Positions 26,406 through 35,649 of a DNA stretch of 64,000 nucleotides are shown here, one piece after another. The position numbers and the translations under genes were made by a program. The notes under the pieces are model-generated. The model had not been told where the DNA came from, made no database searches, and saw nothing but the letters and a program-made list of their open reading frames with translations. The stretch is taken from NCBI GenBank assembly GCA_035651655.1, contig DASRFG010000029.1, forward strand, positions 62,001 through 126,000. Direction: 5' to 3'. The DNA comes from Terriglobales bacterium (lineage in GTDB: Bacteria > Acidobacteriota > Terriglobia > Terriglobales > Acidobacteriaceae). The stretch's first letter is position 1. Each line of letters begins with the position of its first letter.

Positions 26406-27647
26406 ATGGCAGCGCCAACCTTCACCATTGACGACCTGGATTTGACCGCGCAGGAGTGGTCGGCCATTGCGCCGAAGCTCACGCTCCCGGTTCGCGATGC
26501 TTTGGAACAGGTGCTCGCGTCCCAGGATGGTAGCGCGCTCTCCCGGGAGCAGTCATGTCTGCTCGCCAACACGGAAAATGATGACCTGCTTGGCCTGGTC
26601 GCTGCGGCTGACGAACTACGGCGGGAGTTAGTTGGGGACGTCATAACCTACGTCGTCAATCGCAATATCAACTTCACAAATGTTTGCTTTATCGGCTGCA
26701 AATTTTGCGCGTTCAGCCGCGGTCCACGCGAAGGCGACGCCTATTTCATCACGCTCGAACAAATGGGACAAAAGGCGGTTGAGGCATGGGAGCGCGGCGC
26801 TACTGAAGTGTGCATCCAGGGCGGGTTGCCCCATGGTCTGCCGCCATTCTATTACCGTGACATTTTGCGGTCGGTGAAGAAAGCGGTACCCCGGATGCAC
26901 ATCCACGCGTTTTCGCCCATGGAAATCGTGTATGGAGTTGAGCTTACCGGCATGCCATTACCAGACTACCTATCCATGCTGCGTAATGAGGGGCTGGACA
27001 CCCTGCCAGGTACCGCGGCGGAAATACTCGACGACGATGTGCGGATGGTGCTTTCGCGGAATAAACTCTCCACCGCGCAGTGGCAGGAGGTAATCCGCAC
27101 CGCTCACCGCTGCGGCATTCGCAGCACCTCAACCCTGATGTATGGACATATGGAGACGCCAGTTCACTGGGTAAATCAGTTGCTGCTATTGCGCGAAATC
27201 CAGCGGGAGACGGGTGGTTTTACCGAATTCGTACCGCTCGGCTTTGTGCATCCCAACACGCTACTTTTTCAACAAGGTATCGCCCGTCCGGGGCCGACTT
27301 TGACCGAACACCTTAAAATTCACGCCCTCGCCCGCGTCTTGCTGGCCGGCCCGACAAGCACAGGAGGCATAAACAATGTGCAGGTTTCCTGGGTCAAGCT
27401 GAACCGAAAGCTATCGCAACTTTGCCTGCAAGCGGGAGCCAACGATTACGGCGGCACGCTGATGGAAGAGAACATCTCGCGCGAGGCCGGCGCAACCGCC
27501 GGCCAGTACACCAGCCCGGAAGAGTTTCAACAGCTCATCCTTGAACTGGGGCGAATTCCCGCCGAGCGCAACACCACTTACACGAAAATTGCCACCAAGA
27601 AGCCAGCCGAAGCTGCTCAACTCGAACAGCCGGTGGTTCGCGCGTGA
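26406..27647 (+). CDS. cofH: FO synthase subunit 2 (radical SAM, CofH)
   Basis: A 413-residue radical SAM enzyme that couples tyrosine with the ribityl-diaminouracil, making the intermediate CofG closes into FO. The cluster motif is CFIGCKFC (CX3CX2C) at about residue 96, preceded by VVNRNINFTNVC. IQGGLPHGLP and the LPGTAAEIL block are diagnostic of the CofH/MqnC group. The FTEFVPLGF segment and the operon place it with CofH rather than menaquinone MqnC. ATG 26406 has only a weak ribosome site (GGGAAAG). The stop overlaps npdG as GTGA. Confidence 0.95.
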   Translation: MAAPTFTIDDLDLTAQEWSAIAPKLTLPVRDALEQVLASQDGSALSREQSCLLANTENDDLLGLVAAADELRRELVGDVITYVVNRNINFTNVCFIGCKFCAFSRGPREGDAYFITLEQMGQKAVEAWERGATEVCIQGGLPHGLPPFYYRDILRSVKKAVPRMHIHAFSPMEIVYGVELTGMPLPDYLSMLRNEGLDTLPGTAAEILDDDVRMVLSRNKLSTAQWQEVIRTAHRCGIRSTSTLMYGHMETPVHWVNQLLLLREIQRETGGFTEFVPLGFVHPNTLLFQQGIARPGPTLTEHLKIHALARVLLAGPTSTGGINNVQVSWVKLNRKLSQLCLQAGANDYGGTLMEENISREAGATAGQYTSPEEFQQLILELGRIPAERNTTYTKIATKKPAEAAQLEQPVVRA

Positions 27648-28318
27648 GCAGCACAGTCGCGATCCTGGGTGGAACCGGTCCGTTGGGAACCGGGCTTGCG
27701 CTCCGCTGGGCGCGCGCCGGCGTCCCTTTAATCATCGGCTCCCGTGACGCGAAGCGCGCTCAGGAGGCCGCGGCTAAGATCGCGTCGAAAGTTGCGTCCG
27801 CTGCGAAGGTGCAAGGGATGGAAAATGCCGCCGCCTGTGCTGCCACTGATTTACTGGTGCTCACTGTCCCTTTTGAAGGCCATGCCGCATTGCTCAAAGA
27901 ACTGAAACCACATATTCGTGCCGGGGCTTTGGTGATTGATACCACGGTTCCGCTTGCGGCCAGCGTGGGTGGCCGTCCCACTCGCACTATCGGACTGTGG
28001 CAGGGCTCAGCGGCGCAGCAGGCGGCGGAACTTGTGCCCGATGGAGTGGCCGTGGCTGCCGCTTTCCAAAACCTCTCGGCGGACCTGCTGAACAGCGACC
28101 ACAGCCTGGATTCGGATGTGATTGTTTGCTCTGATGATGACCGAGCCCGCCAGGCAGCGACCGAACTAGCGAAGAAACTTCCCGGCGTTCGCGCGATTAA
28201 TGGCGGCAAGCTGGAGAATGCGCGCGTGCTGGAGCAAATCACGGCGCTGCTGATCGGAATCAACATCCGCTACAAATCACACGGTGCGGGAATCCGCGTG
28301 ACCGGACTCCCGGAATAA
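27644..28318 (+). CDS. npdG: NADPH:F420 oxidoreductase (NpdG/Fno)
   Basis: A 224-residue enzyme that passes hydride between NADP(H) and F420. The Rossmann loop VAILGGTGPLGTGLALRWA is at the N-terminus, and IIGSRDAKRAQ supplies the Ser-Arg pair that usually selects NADP phosphate. The rest matches the small F420-dependent NADP reductase family in size and in the VIDTTVPLA and AFQNLSA segments. GTG 27644 overlaps the cofH stop by four bases. Its place at the end of the cof operon indicates that synthesis of F420 and its redox recycling are expressed together. No other F420-dependent enzyme is in the window. Confidence 0.93.
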   Translation: MSSTVAILGGTGPLGTGLALRWARAGVPLIIGSRDAKRAQEAAAKIASKVASAAKVQGMENAAACAATDLLVLTVPFEGHAALLKELKPHIRAGALVIDTTVPLAASVGGRPTRTIGLWQGSAAQQAAELVPDGVAVAAAFQNLSADLLNSDHSLDSDVIVCSDDDRARQAATELAKKLPGVRAINGGKLENARVLEQITALLIGINIRYKSHGAGIRVTGLPE

Positions 28319-28343
28319 GGCGCAGTCGCTCTCATCGACCTCT

Positions 28344-29540
28344 CTACGGCCTTCTTGAGAGCGGTGGATTCACAGGCATTCGCTCGGCCACGTTGGCAGC
28401 CTTTTCTGGCTGCGGAATAGGATAAATGCGAAGGGCGCGCGCGGCGGCGATGTCAATCATGAGTACCTGATCGGTCGGGGTTTTTTTTAGCCACGCATCG
28501 GCGCGTGCAACGGCTTGCTCGAAGGTGCCTCTGGGCAGCACCGTCAAGTCCAGGTACAGCTTATCTTGGGAATCCGGTCCCAGGCGAACGCCGGCAAATG
28601 CGTGCCCGGGCACAATGACAATCACCGGATTCATGCCGAGATTTTCGATCGCCGACGCAAAGGCCACAGAAACATCAATGCAGTTTGCAGTGCTGAGCGT
28701 GAGCGTCTCTTCGGGAAGGCGGATGCGTTGCGCCTCTCCCGTGAAGCTTCCAAATGCAAATATGCTGCTGACGTAGCTGATCCCGGTGTGCTTGAGCGCT
28801 TCAAACACATCGCGCGTCTGTCTACGGACTTGGCGAGAAAGCCCATTGCCGCGCCCTTGTGGCTGGTTGTAGCCAGGCAGGCGACCATTAAGCGCGTACC
28901 GTCTGGCCTCGGACACCAACCGAAGGACTGCGGCATCATGCGGTGTGACCCAGCGGGCGATGAACTGCGCGTTGCTGAAACGCTTGCCCCAAAAGAGATC
29001 GGAAGCCGAGTGGAGATACACCGGCCGGCGCTGCGAATAACCAGAGCCGCCGGCAGGATCGCGCACTCCCACCTCGAGATTGGCGCGACGAATCTCCTGA
29101 TTGTCATAGGCGCGCGGCAGGAGCTCGGGGCTGATGGTGAGACGCTCGGTTGTGCGTGCCGCAACTACAAGAGTTTGTTCCGCGCGCGTGCTCCAACCGG
29201 GGATCTCGGCATAGATGGTTTGAACCAGGGGATGGTCGCCGCCATTCGTTATTGCCAGGACCGCGACTGGCCAATAGTCAGCGGCAGCGCCGCCTGCAAG
29301 CGCGGGGAAAATTTCGCCGCGACCGGGGACCTCGAGCTGGTAATGGATCTGCAAAGGCGAGGCTGGCGCGGCGGGCACAACCAGCGCCTCCAGCGGTGGC
29401 GGCGCAGGCGTGCTGGCCTTCAAGAGCCGCATCGTGTACCACCACCCCGCGCCCAACGATCCCGCCAGAAGGACCGTCGTCAAGGCAAACAGCGACGTTA
29501 GAATACGTAAGGCTCTGTGGGAAGTCGTGCGAAAGAACAT
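28344..29540 (-). CDS. Membrane-anchored transglutaminase-like (papain-fold) protein
   Basis: A 398-residue protein with one N-terminal membrane segment (~12-36) and a proline-rich linker, so the bulk lies outside the membrane. Residues ~55-170 form a beta-rich domain. The C-terminal part holds a transglutaminase/cysteine-protease-like triad: Cys in LSTANCIDVSVA, His in VPGHAFAGV and Asp in LYLDLTVL. These proteins can be peptidases or cross-linking enzymes; the substrate is unknown. The coding end overlaps an 8-base inverted repeat (CGCTCTCA at 28327, TGAGAGCG at 28356) that may terminate the F420 operon. It is divergent from the osmoprotectant transporter. Confidence 0.8.
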   Translation of the reverse strand: MFFRTTSHRALRILTSLFALTTVLLAGSLGAGWWYTMRLLKASTPAPPPLEALVVPAAPASPLQIHYQLEVPGRGEIFPALAGGAAADYWPVAVLAITNGGDHPLVQTIYAEIPGWSTRAEQTLVVAARTTERLTISPELLPRAYDNQEIRRANLEVGVRDPAGGSGYSQRRPVYLHSASDLFWGKRFSNAQFIARWVTPHDAAVLRLVSEARRYALNGRLPGYNQPQGRGNGLSRQVRRQTRDVFEALKHTGISYVSSIFAFGSFTGEAQRIRLPEETLTLSTANCIDVSVAFASAIENLGMNPVIVIVPGHAFAGVRLGPDSQDKLYLDLTVLPRGTFEQAVARADAWLKKTPTDQVLMIDIAAARALRIYPIPQPEKAANVAERMPVNPPLSRRP

Positions 29541-29642
29541 TCAAGGTTTAGATGAGCCGGCCAGTGTAGTGGGTTCCTGCCTTGCGCAAGTAGTTGGCCG
29601 CTGAGACAATCCCATAGCGGTCTCTCTGACGCTTCGTCATAA

Positions 29643-30431
29643 ATGGCGGCCGACCCACACCATAACGGTGAACCGCAAGAACCTGTCATAGAGTTTCAGA
29701 ACATATCTTATCGAATTGGCCGGACTCCATTGCTGCACAACTTGAACCTGTCCGTCAGGCGGGGTGAGACTTTGATCTTGCTAGGCCGGAGCGGTTCTGG
29801 CAAGACCACTACACTCAAACTTATAAACCGGCTTCTAGAACCTGGTGAGGGCACGTTGTTGGTTGAAGGACGACCCGCGGCGCATTGGGACCCCATTAAA
29901 CTCCGCCGCAACATCGGCTACGTAATCCAGGAGGTAGGGCTGTTTCCACATTTTACGGTTGAGCGAAATATAAGCCTGGTGCCCAGTATCGAGGGTTGGC
30001 CGGAAGAAAAGGTTCGTTCCCGAATTCATCAACTCCTGCAGTTGGTGGGTCTGGATTCCTCTCTCGGTTCCCGTTATCCTCGCGAACTTTCCGGCGGCCA
30101 GCGGCAACGCGTGGGAGTAGCGCGAGCGCTAGCAGCCGATCCTCGAATTCTTCTGATGGATGAGCCCTTCGGCGCTCTCGACGCCATCACCCGTGCGGAG
30201 TTACAGCGCGAATTCCTCGAGCTCCAGCGGCGGCTTAAAAAAACGATTATTTTTGTCACCCACGACTTGCGCGAGGCCCTTCTACTGGGTACTCGCATCG
30301 CCTTGCTGGAAGCTGGACGCCTGGTCGCTACCTACTCTCCGCACGAATTTCTTCGCTCGAAAGATCCGCTGGCAGCGGCTTATGTTGCTGCATTCCAAAC
30401 CCAGACCTTTGCTCAGGATGACGCGTTGTGA
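29643..30431 (+). CDS. ABC transporter ATP-binding protein, osmoprotectant (OpuCA/ProV-like)
   Basis: A 262-residue ATPase of a glycine-betaine/choline-type importer. The Walker A loop is GRSGSGKTTT, the Q-loop lies in YVIQEVGLFPH, the signature is ELSGGQRQR and Walker B is ILLMDEPFGALD, followed by the H-loop histidine in FVTHDLREA. The IQEVGLFPH phrase is typical of the OpuCA/ProV group. No CBS pair follows, so the C-terminal ionic-strength sensor of some OpuCA proteins is missing. The ATG at 29643 opens a three-gene operon with permease and binding protein. Confidence 0.92.
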   Translation: MAADPHHNGEPQEPVIEFQNISYRIGRTPLLHNLNLSVRRGETLILLGRSGSGKTTTLKLINRLLEPGEGTLLVEGRPAAHWDPIKLRRNIGYVIQEVGLFPHFTVERNISLVPSIEGWPEEKVRSRIHQLLQLVGLDSSLGSRYPRELSGGQRQRVGVARALAADPRILLMDEPFGALDAITRAELQREFLELQRRLKKTIIFVTHDLREALLLGTRIALLEAGRLVATYSPHEFLRSKDPLAAAYVAAFQTQTFAQDDAL

Positions 30432-30438
30432 GGTACAT

Positions 30439-31074
30439 ATGAATCTGTGGCAATTTCTGTTGCAGAACCGGATGGAAGTACTTGATCTGACCTTGGAACA
30501 CCTGTGGCTGGTTGGCATCTCCACATTGATCGCGGTGGCGGTGGGCGTGCCGCTTGGAATCCTGCTCACGCGACGCCCCGTATTCAATAAGCCGGTGTTA
30601 GGCTTCGCCAACGTGATACAGACTGTTCCCAGCCTGGCGCTGTTCGGGTTCTTGCTGCCGGCGCCATGGATTGGCGAGCGCGCTGATCGCCTCGTAATTC
30701 TGGCTCTCACGCTCTATGCGCTGCTGCCGCTCATTCGCAATACTTATGTCGGCATCACGGGCGTGGACCGTGCCGTGGTGGAGGCCGGGCGTGGCATGGG
30801 GATGACCGACCGCCAATTACTATTTCAGGTGGAGTTGCCGCTCGCCCTAGGGGTAATCATCGCTGGCATTCGGGTCGCGACCGTGATGTCGGTTGGACTC
30901 GCTACGATCGCGGCTGCAATCGGCGCGGGAGGACTAGGAGAATACATTTTCCGAGGCTTGGCGATGGTAAACAACACGGTGATCCTGGCTGGCGCGATTC
31001 CCGCGGCAATGCTGGCGCTGCTGGCCGATTTTGGCCTGGGCTTGCTTGAAAAACGGCTGCAGCGCTACGCATGA
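30439..31074 (+). CDS. ABC transporter permease, osmoprotectant type
   Basis: 211 residues from ATG 30439, with GAGGT overlapping the previous stop. The longer frame from 30160 lies inside the ATPase gene and is not real. Five to six membrane segments are visible. The coupling loop that docks on the ATPase reads EAGRGMGMTDRQLLFQVELPLA. Only one permease is encoded, so the transporter would use a homodimer, unlike OpuC systems with two different permeases. It overlaps the binding-protein gene by four bases (ATGA). Confidence 0.92.
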   Translation: MNLWQFLLQNRMEVLDLTLEHLWLVGISTLIAVAVGVPLGILLTRRPVFNKPVLGFANVIQTVPSLALFGFLLPAPWIGERADRLVILALTLYALLPLIRNTYVGITGVDRAVVEAGRGMGMTDRQLLFQVELPLALGVIIAGIRVATVMSVGLATIAAAIGAGGLGEYIFRGLAMVNNTVILAGAIPAAMLALLADFGLGLLEKRLQRYA

Positions 31075-31976
31075 TCTTTGCTTCAAATCCGCGACCAAAG
31101 ATCATTGCCGTCCTGTTGGTCGCATCATTAGGCGTGTTCTTGCCGGGCTGCGGACCTTCGCGCGCAAACCGGGTGGTGGTAGGCTCGAAAAATTTTACCG
31201 AGCAGCTCGTTCTGGGCGAATTGATGGCGCAGCAGATCGAAGCCAAGACTCAGCTTCCGGTGGAACGCCGTTTCTATTTGGCCGGCACATATATTTGCCA
31301 GCAAGCAATTCTCAGCGGCCGCATTGACCTTTATCCGGAATACACCGGCACCGCGCTCACCGCCATTCTGAAGCAGCAACCATTGAAAGAACCCCGCGCA
31401 GTGTTCGATCAGGTGAAACGGGAATACCAGCGCCGCTTCGGGCTCGTGCTTTTGCCATCATTAGGTTTCAACGATACTTTCGCGATTGAGATTCGCGGTG
31501 AGGATGCGCGCCGTTTGCATTTAAAAAATATTTCTGAGGCGGCCCAATATACGCCGGGCTGGCGCGCTGGCTTCGGTTATGAGTTTATGGAACGTCCGGA
31601 CGGCTACCGCGGGTTAGTGGCCACCTATGGATTACGGTTTGCAGACTCGCCGCGCATCATGGACCTCGGCCTGCTCGCACGCGCGGTGAAAGAGAAACAA
31701 ATTGACCTGGCCGCCGGTAACACAACCGATGGCCTCATTCCCACTCTAGATTTGTTTGTTCTTGACGATGACAAACACTACTTTCCGCCATATGAAGCTG
31801 TGCCTGTGGTTCGAGGGGAAGTGTTGCAACGGCACCCTGAACTTCGCGGAGCCTTGGAAGGACTAGCCGGAAGAATCTCCGAAGCGGAGATGCAGCAGCT
31901 CAACTACTCAGTTGATGGCAAGCACCGCGATGTAAAAGAAGTCGTGCGCGAGTTTCGTCGAAATAAGGGTCTGTAG
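31071..31976 (+). CDS. Substrate-binding lipoprotein, glycine betaine/quaternary amine type
   Basis: 301 residues. The N-terminal signal ends in the lipobox LPGCGPS, so it is a lipid-anchored binding protein. VVVGSKNFTEQLVLGEL is the typical start of the OpuAC/OsmF ligand domain, and IDLYPEYTGTAL and AAGNTTDGLI are the aromatic and loop segments that form the cage for quaternary amines. It starts inside the stop of the permease gene (ATGA). The ligand could be glycine betaine, choline or carnitine. The gene is convergent with the superoxide dismutase 9 bases later, with no terminator seen between them. Confidence 0.92.
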   Translation: MIFASNPRPKIIAVLLVASLGVFLPGCGPSRANRVVVGSKNFTEQLVLGELMAQQIEAKTQLPVERRFYLAGTYICQQAILSGRIDLYPEYTGTALTAILKQQPLKEPRAVFDQVKREYQRRFGLVLLPSLGFNDTFAIEIRGEDARRLHLKNISEAAQYTPGWRAGFGYEFMERPDGYRGLVATYGLRFADSPRIMDLGLLARAVKEKQIDLAAGNTTDGLIPTLDLFVLDDDKHYFPPYEAVPVVRGEVLQRHPELRGALEGLAGRISEAEMQQLNYSVDGKHRDVKEVVREFRRNKGL

Positions 31977-31985
31977 GAGTGGCAA

Positions 31986-32507
31986 TTACTTCTTGTTCTT
32001 AATGACGCCACAAGCGATGCGGTCCCCGGCATTGCCCGCAGGATCAGTTTTCATGTCGTCGGCTTTCGCATGGATGACCAGCGCGGTTCCGCCATTGCTG
32101 AACAGTGAGTGACTGTCACTGCCCAGGTTCGCATCTTTGTTCTCAGTCTTGAATTTCGCCTTGCCATCTGCTCCCACCGTGAAATTCTGCATGTCCCCGG
32201 CATGATGGCCTTCAGGGTTCTCCAATCCGTGCTTTTTGCCGTCGGGATTAAAGTGCGGCCCGGCGGATTTAAAGTCCGGCCCATCGCATTTGGCATTTTG
32301 ATGAAAGTGCAGCGCGTGCTCGCCGGGAGGCAGGTTCGCCAAATCGAGCTGCATGCCCACGCCCGGTTTGCTCTCCCAAATAAGAGCTGTCCCCACACTC
32401 TTTCCCTTGGCGTCCTTTAAATGGACCATGGTTTTTGCTGAGCTGGAGAGCGAGAAGCTTGTAACAGCAAGCAAGGTTGAAATACCAAACAACATGCAGC
32501 GTTTCAT
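31986..32507 (-). CDS. sodC: Periplasmic Cu/Zn superoxide dismutase
   Basis: 173 residues from ATG 32507; a TTG two codons upstream is less likely. A signal peptide ends near SSSAKT. Copper and zinc ligands are present in order: the two His of HFHQ, the His of GPHFNPDG, the His of KKHG and GHHAGD with the zinc Asp, and the His of VIHAKADD. The Cys pair of the structural disulfide (NAKC and ACGV) and the active-site Arg in GDRIACG are intact. It would remove superoxide outside the cytoplasm. It stands alone, between the osmoprotectant operon and an MFS exporter. Confidence 0.95.
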   Translation of the reverse strand: MKRCMLFGISTLLAVTSFSLSSSAKTMVHLKDAKGKSVGTALIWESKPGVGMQLDLANLPPGEHALHFHQNAKCDGPDFKSAGPHFNPDGKKHGLENPEGHHAGDMQNFTVGADGKAKFKTENKDANLGSDSHSLFSNGGTALVIHAKADDMKTDPAGNAGDRIACGVIKNKK

Positions 32508-32543
32508 GGCCAATATTATACGGCCAAATTCGAAACAAAAGCG

Positions 32544-33902
32544 CTACGAGACCCCGCTGGCGGTCATCTCCTGCGGCGGATCGCCTCCAGCAACGGTCTG
32601 GGCGACTATCAGCTCTCGTGCCTGCACCCGCAGGGACGGCAGCCTTACAGCGAAGATGGTTGCACCCACGAGGCAAGCTACCGCCCCGATGGTCAGGGTC
32701 ACGGGGGCGCCTACGCGATCTGCAAGGGCTCCGGCGAAGAGTGCACCAAACGGCGCCATGCCCATAAACATCATGGAATAAACGGCCATCACGCGGCCGC
32801 GAAGTCGGTCGGGCACCATGCTTTGAATGAGCGTGTTCGAAGAAGCCATTTCAACCATCATGCACATCCCGACCGGAACCAACAGGACGACGGAAAGCCA
32901 AAACACACGCGACCATGCAAACAAGATGAGACTGATTCCGAACCCGGCAGTTGAGACCACTATCCAGCGGCCCAGCCCGGAAACCCCCGTGCGGGACGCC
33001 AAGGCCAAAGCCCCGGTGAGCGCGCCTATGCCGCTCGCGCCCATCAGAATGCCCAATCCGCGAGCACCGCCATGGAGAATTCGGTCGGCAAATATGGGCA
33101 TGAGCACGGCATAAGGCATACCCACCAGGCTCACCAGCCCCAGGAGCAGGAGCAGATCGCGAATGGGCGCAGTGTTGCGCACATACCGGAAACCCTCTTT
33201 TATCTGTTCCAGCGGCGAAGCGATATGGACTGGACGGCTGAATTTCACGTTCATCATCAGCAATCCAGTGATCACCGCTATGTAGCTGACGCCGTTGATG
33301 AAAAAACACCATCCCTCGCCCACGCTCGCCACCAGCACTCCGGCAATCGCCGGGCCTACGATGCGAGCGCCGTTGAACATGGACGAGTTCAGAGCAATAG
33401 CATTGATGAGGTCTTCCCTGCCGACCATTTCAACTAAGAACGCCTGGCGGGCAGGAATGTCGAAGGCATTCACGACACCCAAAAAGGCGGCCAACACAAA
33501 GATGTGCCAAACTTGCACTCTGCCGGTGAGGGTCAGGCCGGCAAGAATCAACGCCAGCGCCATGGAGGCGGCTTGGGTCGCAATCACGACGCGTTTGCGG
33601 TTGTAGCGGTCCGCCACGGCTCCGCCAATAGGCGCCAGCAAAAATACGGGGATTTGGGAGGCAAATCCCACGGATCCTAGGAGTAGCGAAGAACCGGTCA
33701 GGCGATACACCAGCCAAGACTGGGCCACATTCTGCATCCAGGTTCCGGTCAACGAGATCAGTTGGCCGGCAACAAAAAGCTGAAAATTGCGATAGCGAAG
33801 GGCGCGCAGTGTTACCGCGATGCGGGACACGGATCGGCTCCCTGCAGGCGGAGCGGAATCTCGGGAACCAGAGGTGCCGGACCGGAGTGTGGACTTTGAC
33901 AT
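32544..33902 (-). CDS. MFS transporter (MFS_3, EntS/drug exporter-like)
   Basis: A 452-residue secondary transporter with about twelve membrane segments. The N-terminal phrase RNFQLFVAGQLISLTGTWMQ and the loop GGAVADRYNRKRV match the MFS_3 group, which includes the enterobactin exporter EntS and macrolide-type efflux proteins. The first ~28 residues are a Ser/Arg-rich cytoplasmic extension. The substrate cannot be inferred because no siderophore or antibiotic genes are nearby. The start has only a weak ribosome site. Confidence 0.9.
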   Translation of the reverse strand: MSKSTLRSGTSGSRDSAPPAGSRSVSRIAVTLRALRYRNFQLFVAGQLISLTGTWMQNVAQSWLVYRLTGSSLLLGSVGFASQIPVFLLAPIGGAVADRYNRKRVVIATQAASMALALILAGLTLTGRVQVWHIFVLAAFLGVVNAFDIPARQAFLVEMVGREDLINAIALNSSMFNGARIVGPAIAGVLVASVGEGWCFFINGVSYIAVITGLLMMNVKFSRPVHIASPLEQIKEGFRYVRNTAPIRDLLLLLGLVSLVGMPYAVLMPIFADRILHGGARGLGILMGASGIGALTGALALASRTGVSGLGRWIVVSTAGFGISLILFAWSRVFWLSVVLLVPVGMCMMVEMASSNTLIQSMVPDRLRGRVMAVYSMMFMGMAPFGALFAGALADRVGAPVTLTIGAVACLVGATIFAVRLPSLRVQARELIVAQTVAGGDPPQEMTASGVS

Positions 33903-34266
33903 GATTGCTTTTTGATGCGGCCGTGTCTGCGTTGATTATCTCAAACTGTGTCTAATTCTCCTGGCTTCGGCGCGAAGAGGGTTAGGCTGGCAGAAGGCTC
34001 TGCGATAGAGGTCAAGATGGTTTTGGCCTCCGAAGGGACTTGCATGAAGGGGGTCAACGCAAAGCAGCGCGTGTTTCCCGCCCGCCATCGGCGGAAAGTT
34101 CGCGAAGTGGCGGCGCTTATTCAGAGATATGAATATGTACCTGAGGCGAGCGAGCGTCAGGAACCAGGCAGAGCAACTCACGAGTCTCACTCTTCTTCTC
34201 GCGCCGTCGACTACCCATTCAGAGGTGGGCGGACGTGTCCGCGCTGCGCACGGCAATCCCAAGGAA
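33903..34266. other. Intergenic region without a recognisable gene
   Basis: There are 364 bases between the MFS gene and a membrane-protein operon, both on the minus strand. Open frames of ~109 residues exist on both strands, but they lack ribosome sites and read as arginine-rich noise. I see no RNA gene, repeat or terminator. Confidence 0.5.
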
Positions 34267-34806
34267 TTAGAGGGTAGAGGAGATACGCGTGGCCAATCCC
34301 GGATGCTGCAACCGAGTAAAGTAGGCCAGGGCCTCGGTCAAACGTTGGTAGCGGTCGAGGACGACCGAGGGCGAAACGTGCAATCCGGGCAGGAGCAGGC
34401 CGAAGTAAAGTTGCAGGAGCACCATGAATGCATACAGGCGCAGGCGGATAGCGTCCTCCGCCATTTGCTGCGCTGTTTCTACTAATTGCGGATCGGGATG
34501 ATGCCGCGCCGCCTCTCCCAGGCGCAGCAAGATGGCCGCATTCTGGGCGGCACAACGAACGTAGCCGATGGCCGCCCTCGTCCGTTGGCGCTGAATGGAA
34601 GAGAATTCCTGGGGCGGTAAATTGTCTCGCAAAAACTTCTCCTCGTGTGGATCAACCAGGTTGCGAAAGGCAGCCATATCAATGGCTGTAGTTCGGCCCT
34701 GCAAGTCCTCTAACCGGGTAATGGCAACCGATTGTCCACGCGCCGCCCGCACCAACACGAGAATGGTCGCGAGAGCCGCAAAGACGAGAATTAGTGTGAG
34801 AATCAT
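34267..34806 (-). CDS. Small membrane-anchored protein of unknown function
   Basis: 179 residues from ATG 34806, chosen because it overlaps the upstream stop as ATGA; a GTG at 34839 would add 11 residues. One strong membrane segment lies at the N-terminus (LTLILVFAALATILVLV) and another possible one in the last third (YAFMVLLQLYFGLLLPG). Between them is a helical region that includes an R-rich stretch. I do not recognise the family. It is the last gene of a minus-strand group with the polytopic protein and the 40-residue secreted peptide, so it may act with them. Confidence 0.6.
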   Translation of the reverse strand: MILTLILVFAALATILVLVRAARGQSVAITRLEDLQGRTTAIDMAAFRNLVDPHEEKFLRDNLPPQEFSSIQRQRTRAAIGYVRCAAQNAAILLRLGEAARHHPDPQLVETAQQMAEDAIRLRLYAFMVLLQLYFGLLLPGLHVSPSVVLDRYQRLTEALAYFTRLQHPGLATRISSTL

Positions 34807-35564
34807 CGCTGGAGTAAGTGCAGTAAAGCGCTGTTCCACTTCGCAAGATCATTTTGGGGCAATCTCGGGACCACCGCATAGTTACGCTCGGTGCGTATTA
34901 AGTAACCGATCCACGTTGCGAGAGCGATGATATAAGTACCGCGTCGGGCAAAGTCCAAAATCAGGGTAGCTTCCGAACCTATTTGCAACCGTATGGCCAC
35001 CGCTGCCAACTCTGCGCTGGCAATCATCCCGAAACCTAATAAGATTCCGAAGGCCTGATGGCGCCAAGTCAACCCCAGGTAGGAAGAAAACAGGAAGAGA
35101 AAAAACAGCAACCCACACTGGACCACGCTTACGCTGCGGTCCAGAAGCAACATAGCCGAAACAATGCGGCTATAGCTTGGGCCGGTGGAAGAGGCCGCAA
35201 CCACCACCGAGATCAACAACAGGGTCACTGCGACCCAGCGAAAAAGTATGGCTCCAAGCTCGCGAAGTCCTTCATACGAACGGAAGACGGAAGAAAAAAT
35301 TTCATAAATCACCGCGAAAGAAAGTATTGCCTGAACACCTTGCCCCGCCCAATAAGTCCAGAAATAACGCGCGTAATGCGCATCCTTTACCGTTGCATAC
35401 AACAGCAAGGCAAGAACACTCTGAAGGAGTTCACAAACCAAGTAGGAAGAAAACAATGGAAATTCCCGGTATATTCGGCGCCAAATCACGATCAAAAGGG
35501 CGGCCAGCACGCCGAGGTCACCCGTAATCCAGATGACCTTCGAAATGAAATCAGAGAGAGCCAT
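34803..35564 (-). CDS. Polytopic membrane protein of unknown function (about seven segments)
   Basis: About 253 residues from ATG 35564. The frame stays open further upstream, but that part is Arg-rich and starts inside a small gene. Around seven hydrophobic segments are spaced evenly, for example VLAALLIVIW, ELLQSVLALLLYA, WVAVTLLLISVVVAA and GLLFFLFLFSSYLGL. There are no catalytic motifs. I have the impression that acidobacterial genomes hold many copies of such proteins, but I cannot name a family. The peptide gene lies 85 bases upstream on the same strand, and the downstream membrane protein overlaps by four bases. Confidence 0.65.
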   Translation of the reverse strand: MALSDFISKVIWITGDLGVLAALLIVIWRRIYREFPLFSSYLVCELLQSVLALLLYATVKDAHYARYFWTYWAGQGVQAILSFAVIYEIFSSVFRSYEGLRELGAILFRWVAVTLLLISVVVAASSTGPSYSRIVSAMLLLDRSVSVVQCGLLFFLFLFSSYLGLTWRHQAFGILLGFGMIASAELAAVAIRLQIGSEATLILDFARRGTYIIALATWIGYLIRTERNYAVVPRLPQNDLAKWNSALLHLLQR

Positions 35565-35649
35565 GGGCCACTGTCGGGAAAGAATACGCCTTCGCGAAGT
35601 GGCCCACAACCGATTTCCCATATTGAACCTTGACATAGCACAGACCGAA

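Noticed and set aside
34020-34080. ACGCAAAGC in the gap after the MFS gene, similar to part of a cyclic di-GMP riboswitch core
   Set aside because: The paired upstream element and the tetraloop/receptor parts of the GEMM fold are missing, so a nine-base match is not enough.
33936-34277. Two ~109-codon frames on opposite strands in the gap at 34 kb
   Set aside because: Both are rich in Arg, Pro and Ser with no signal peptide, ribosome site or recognisable motif.
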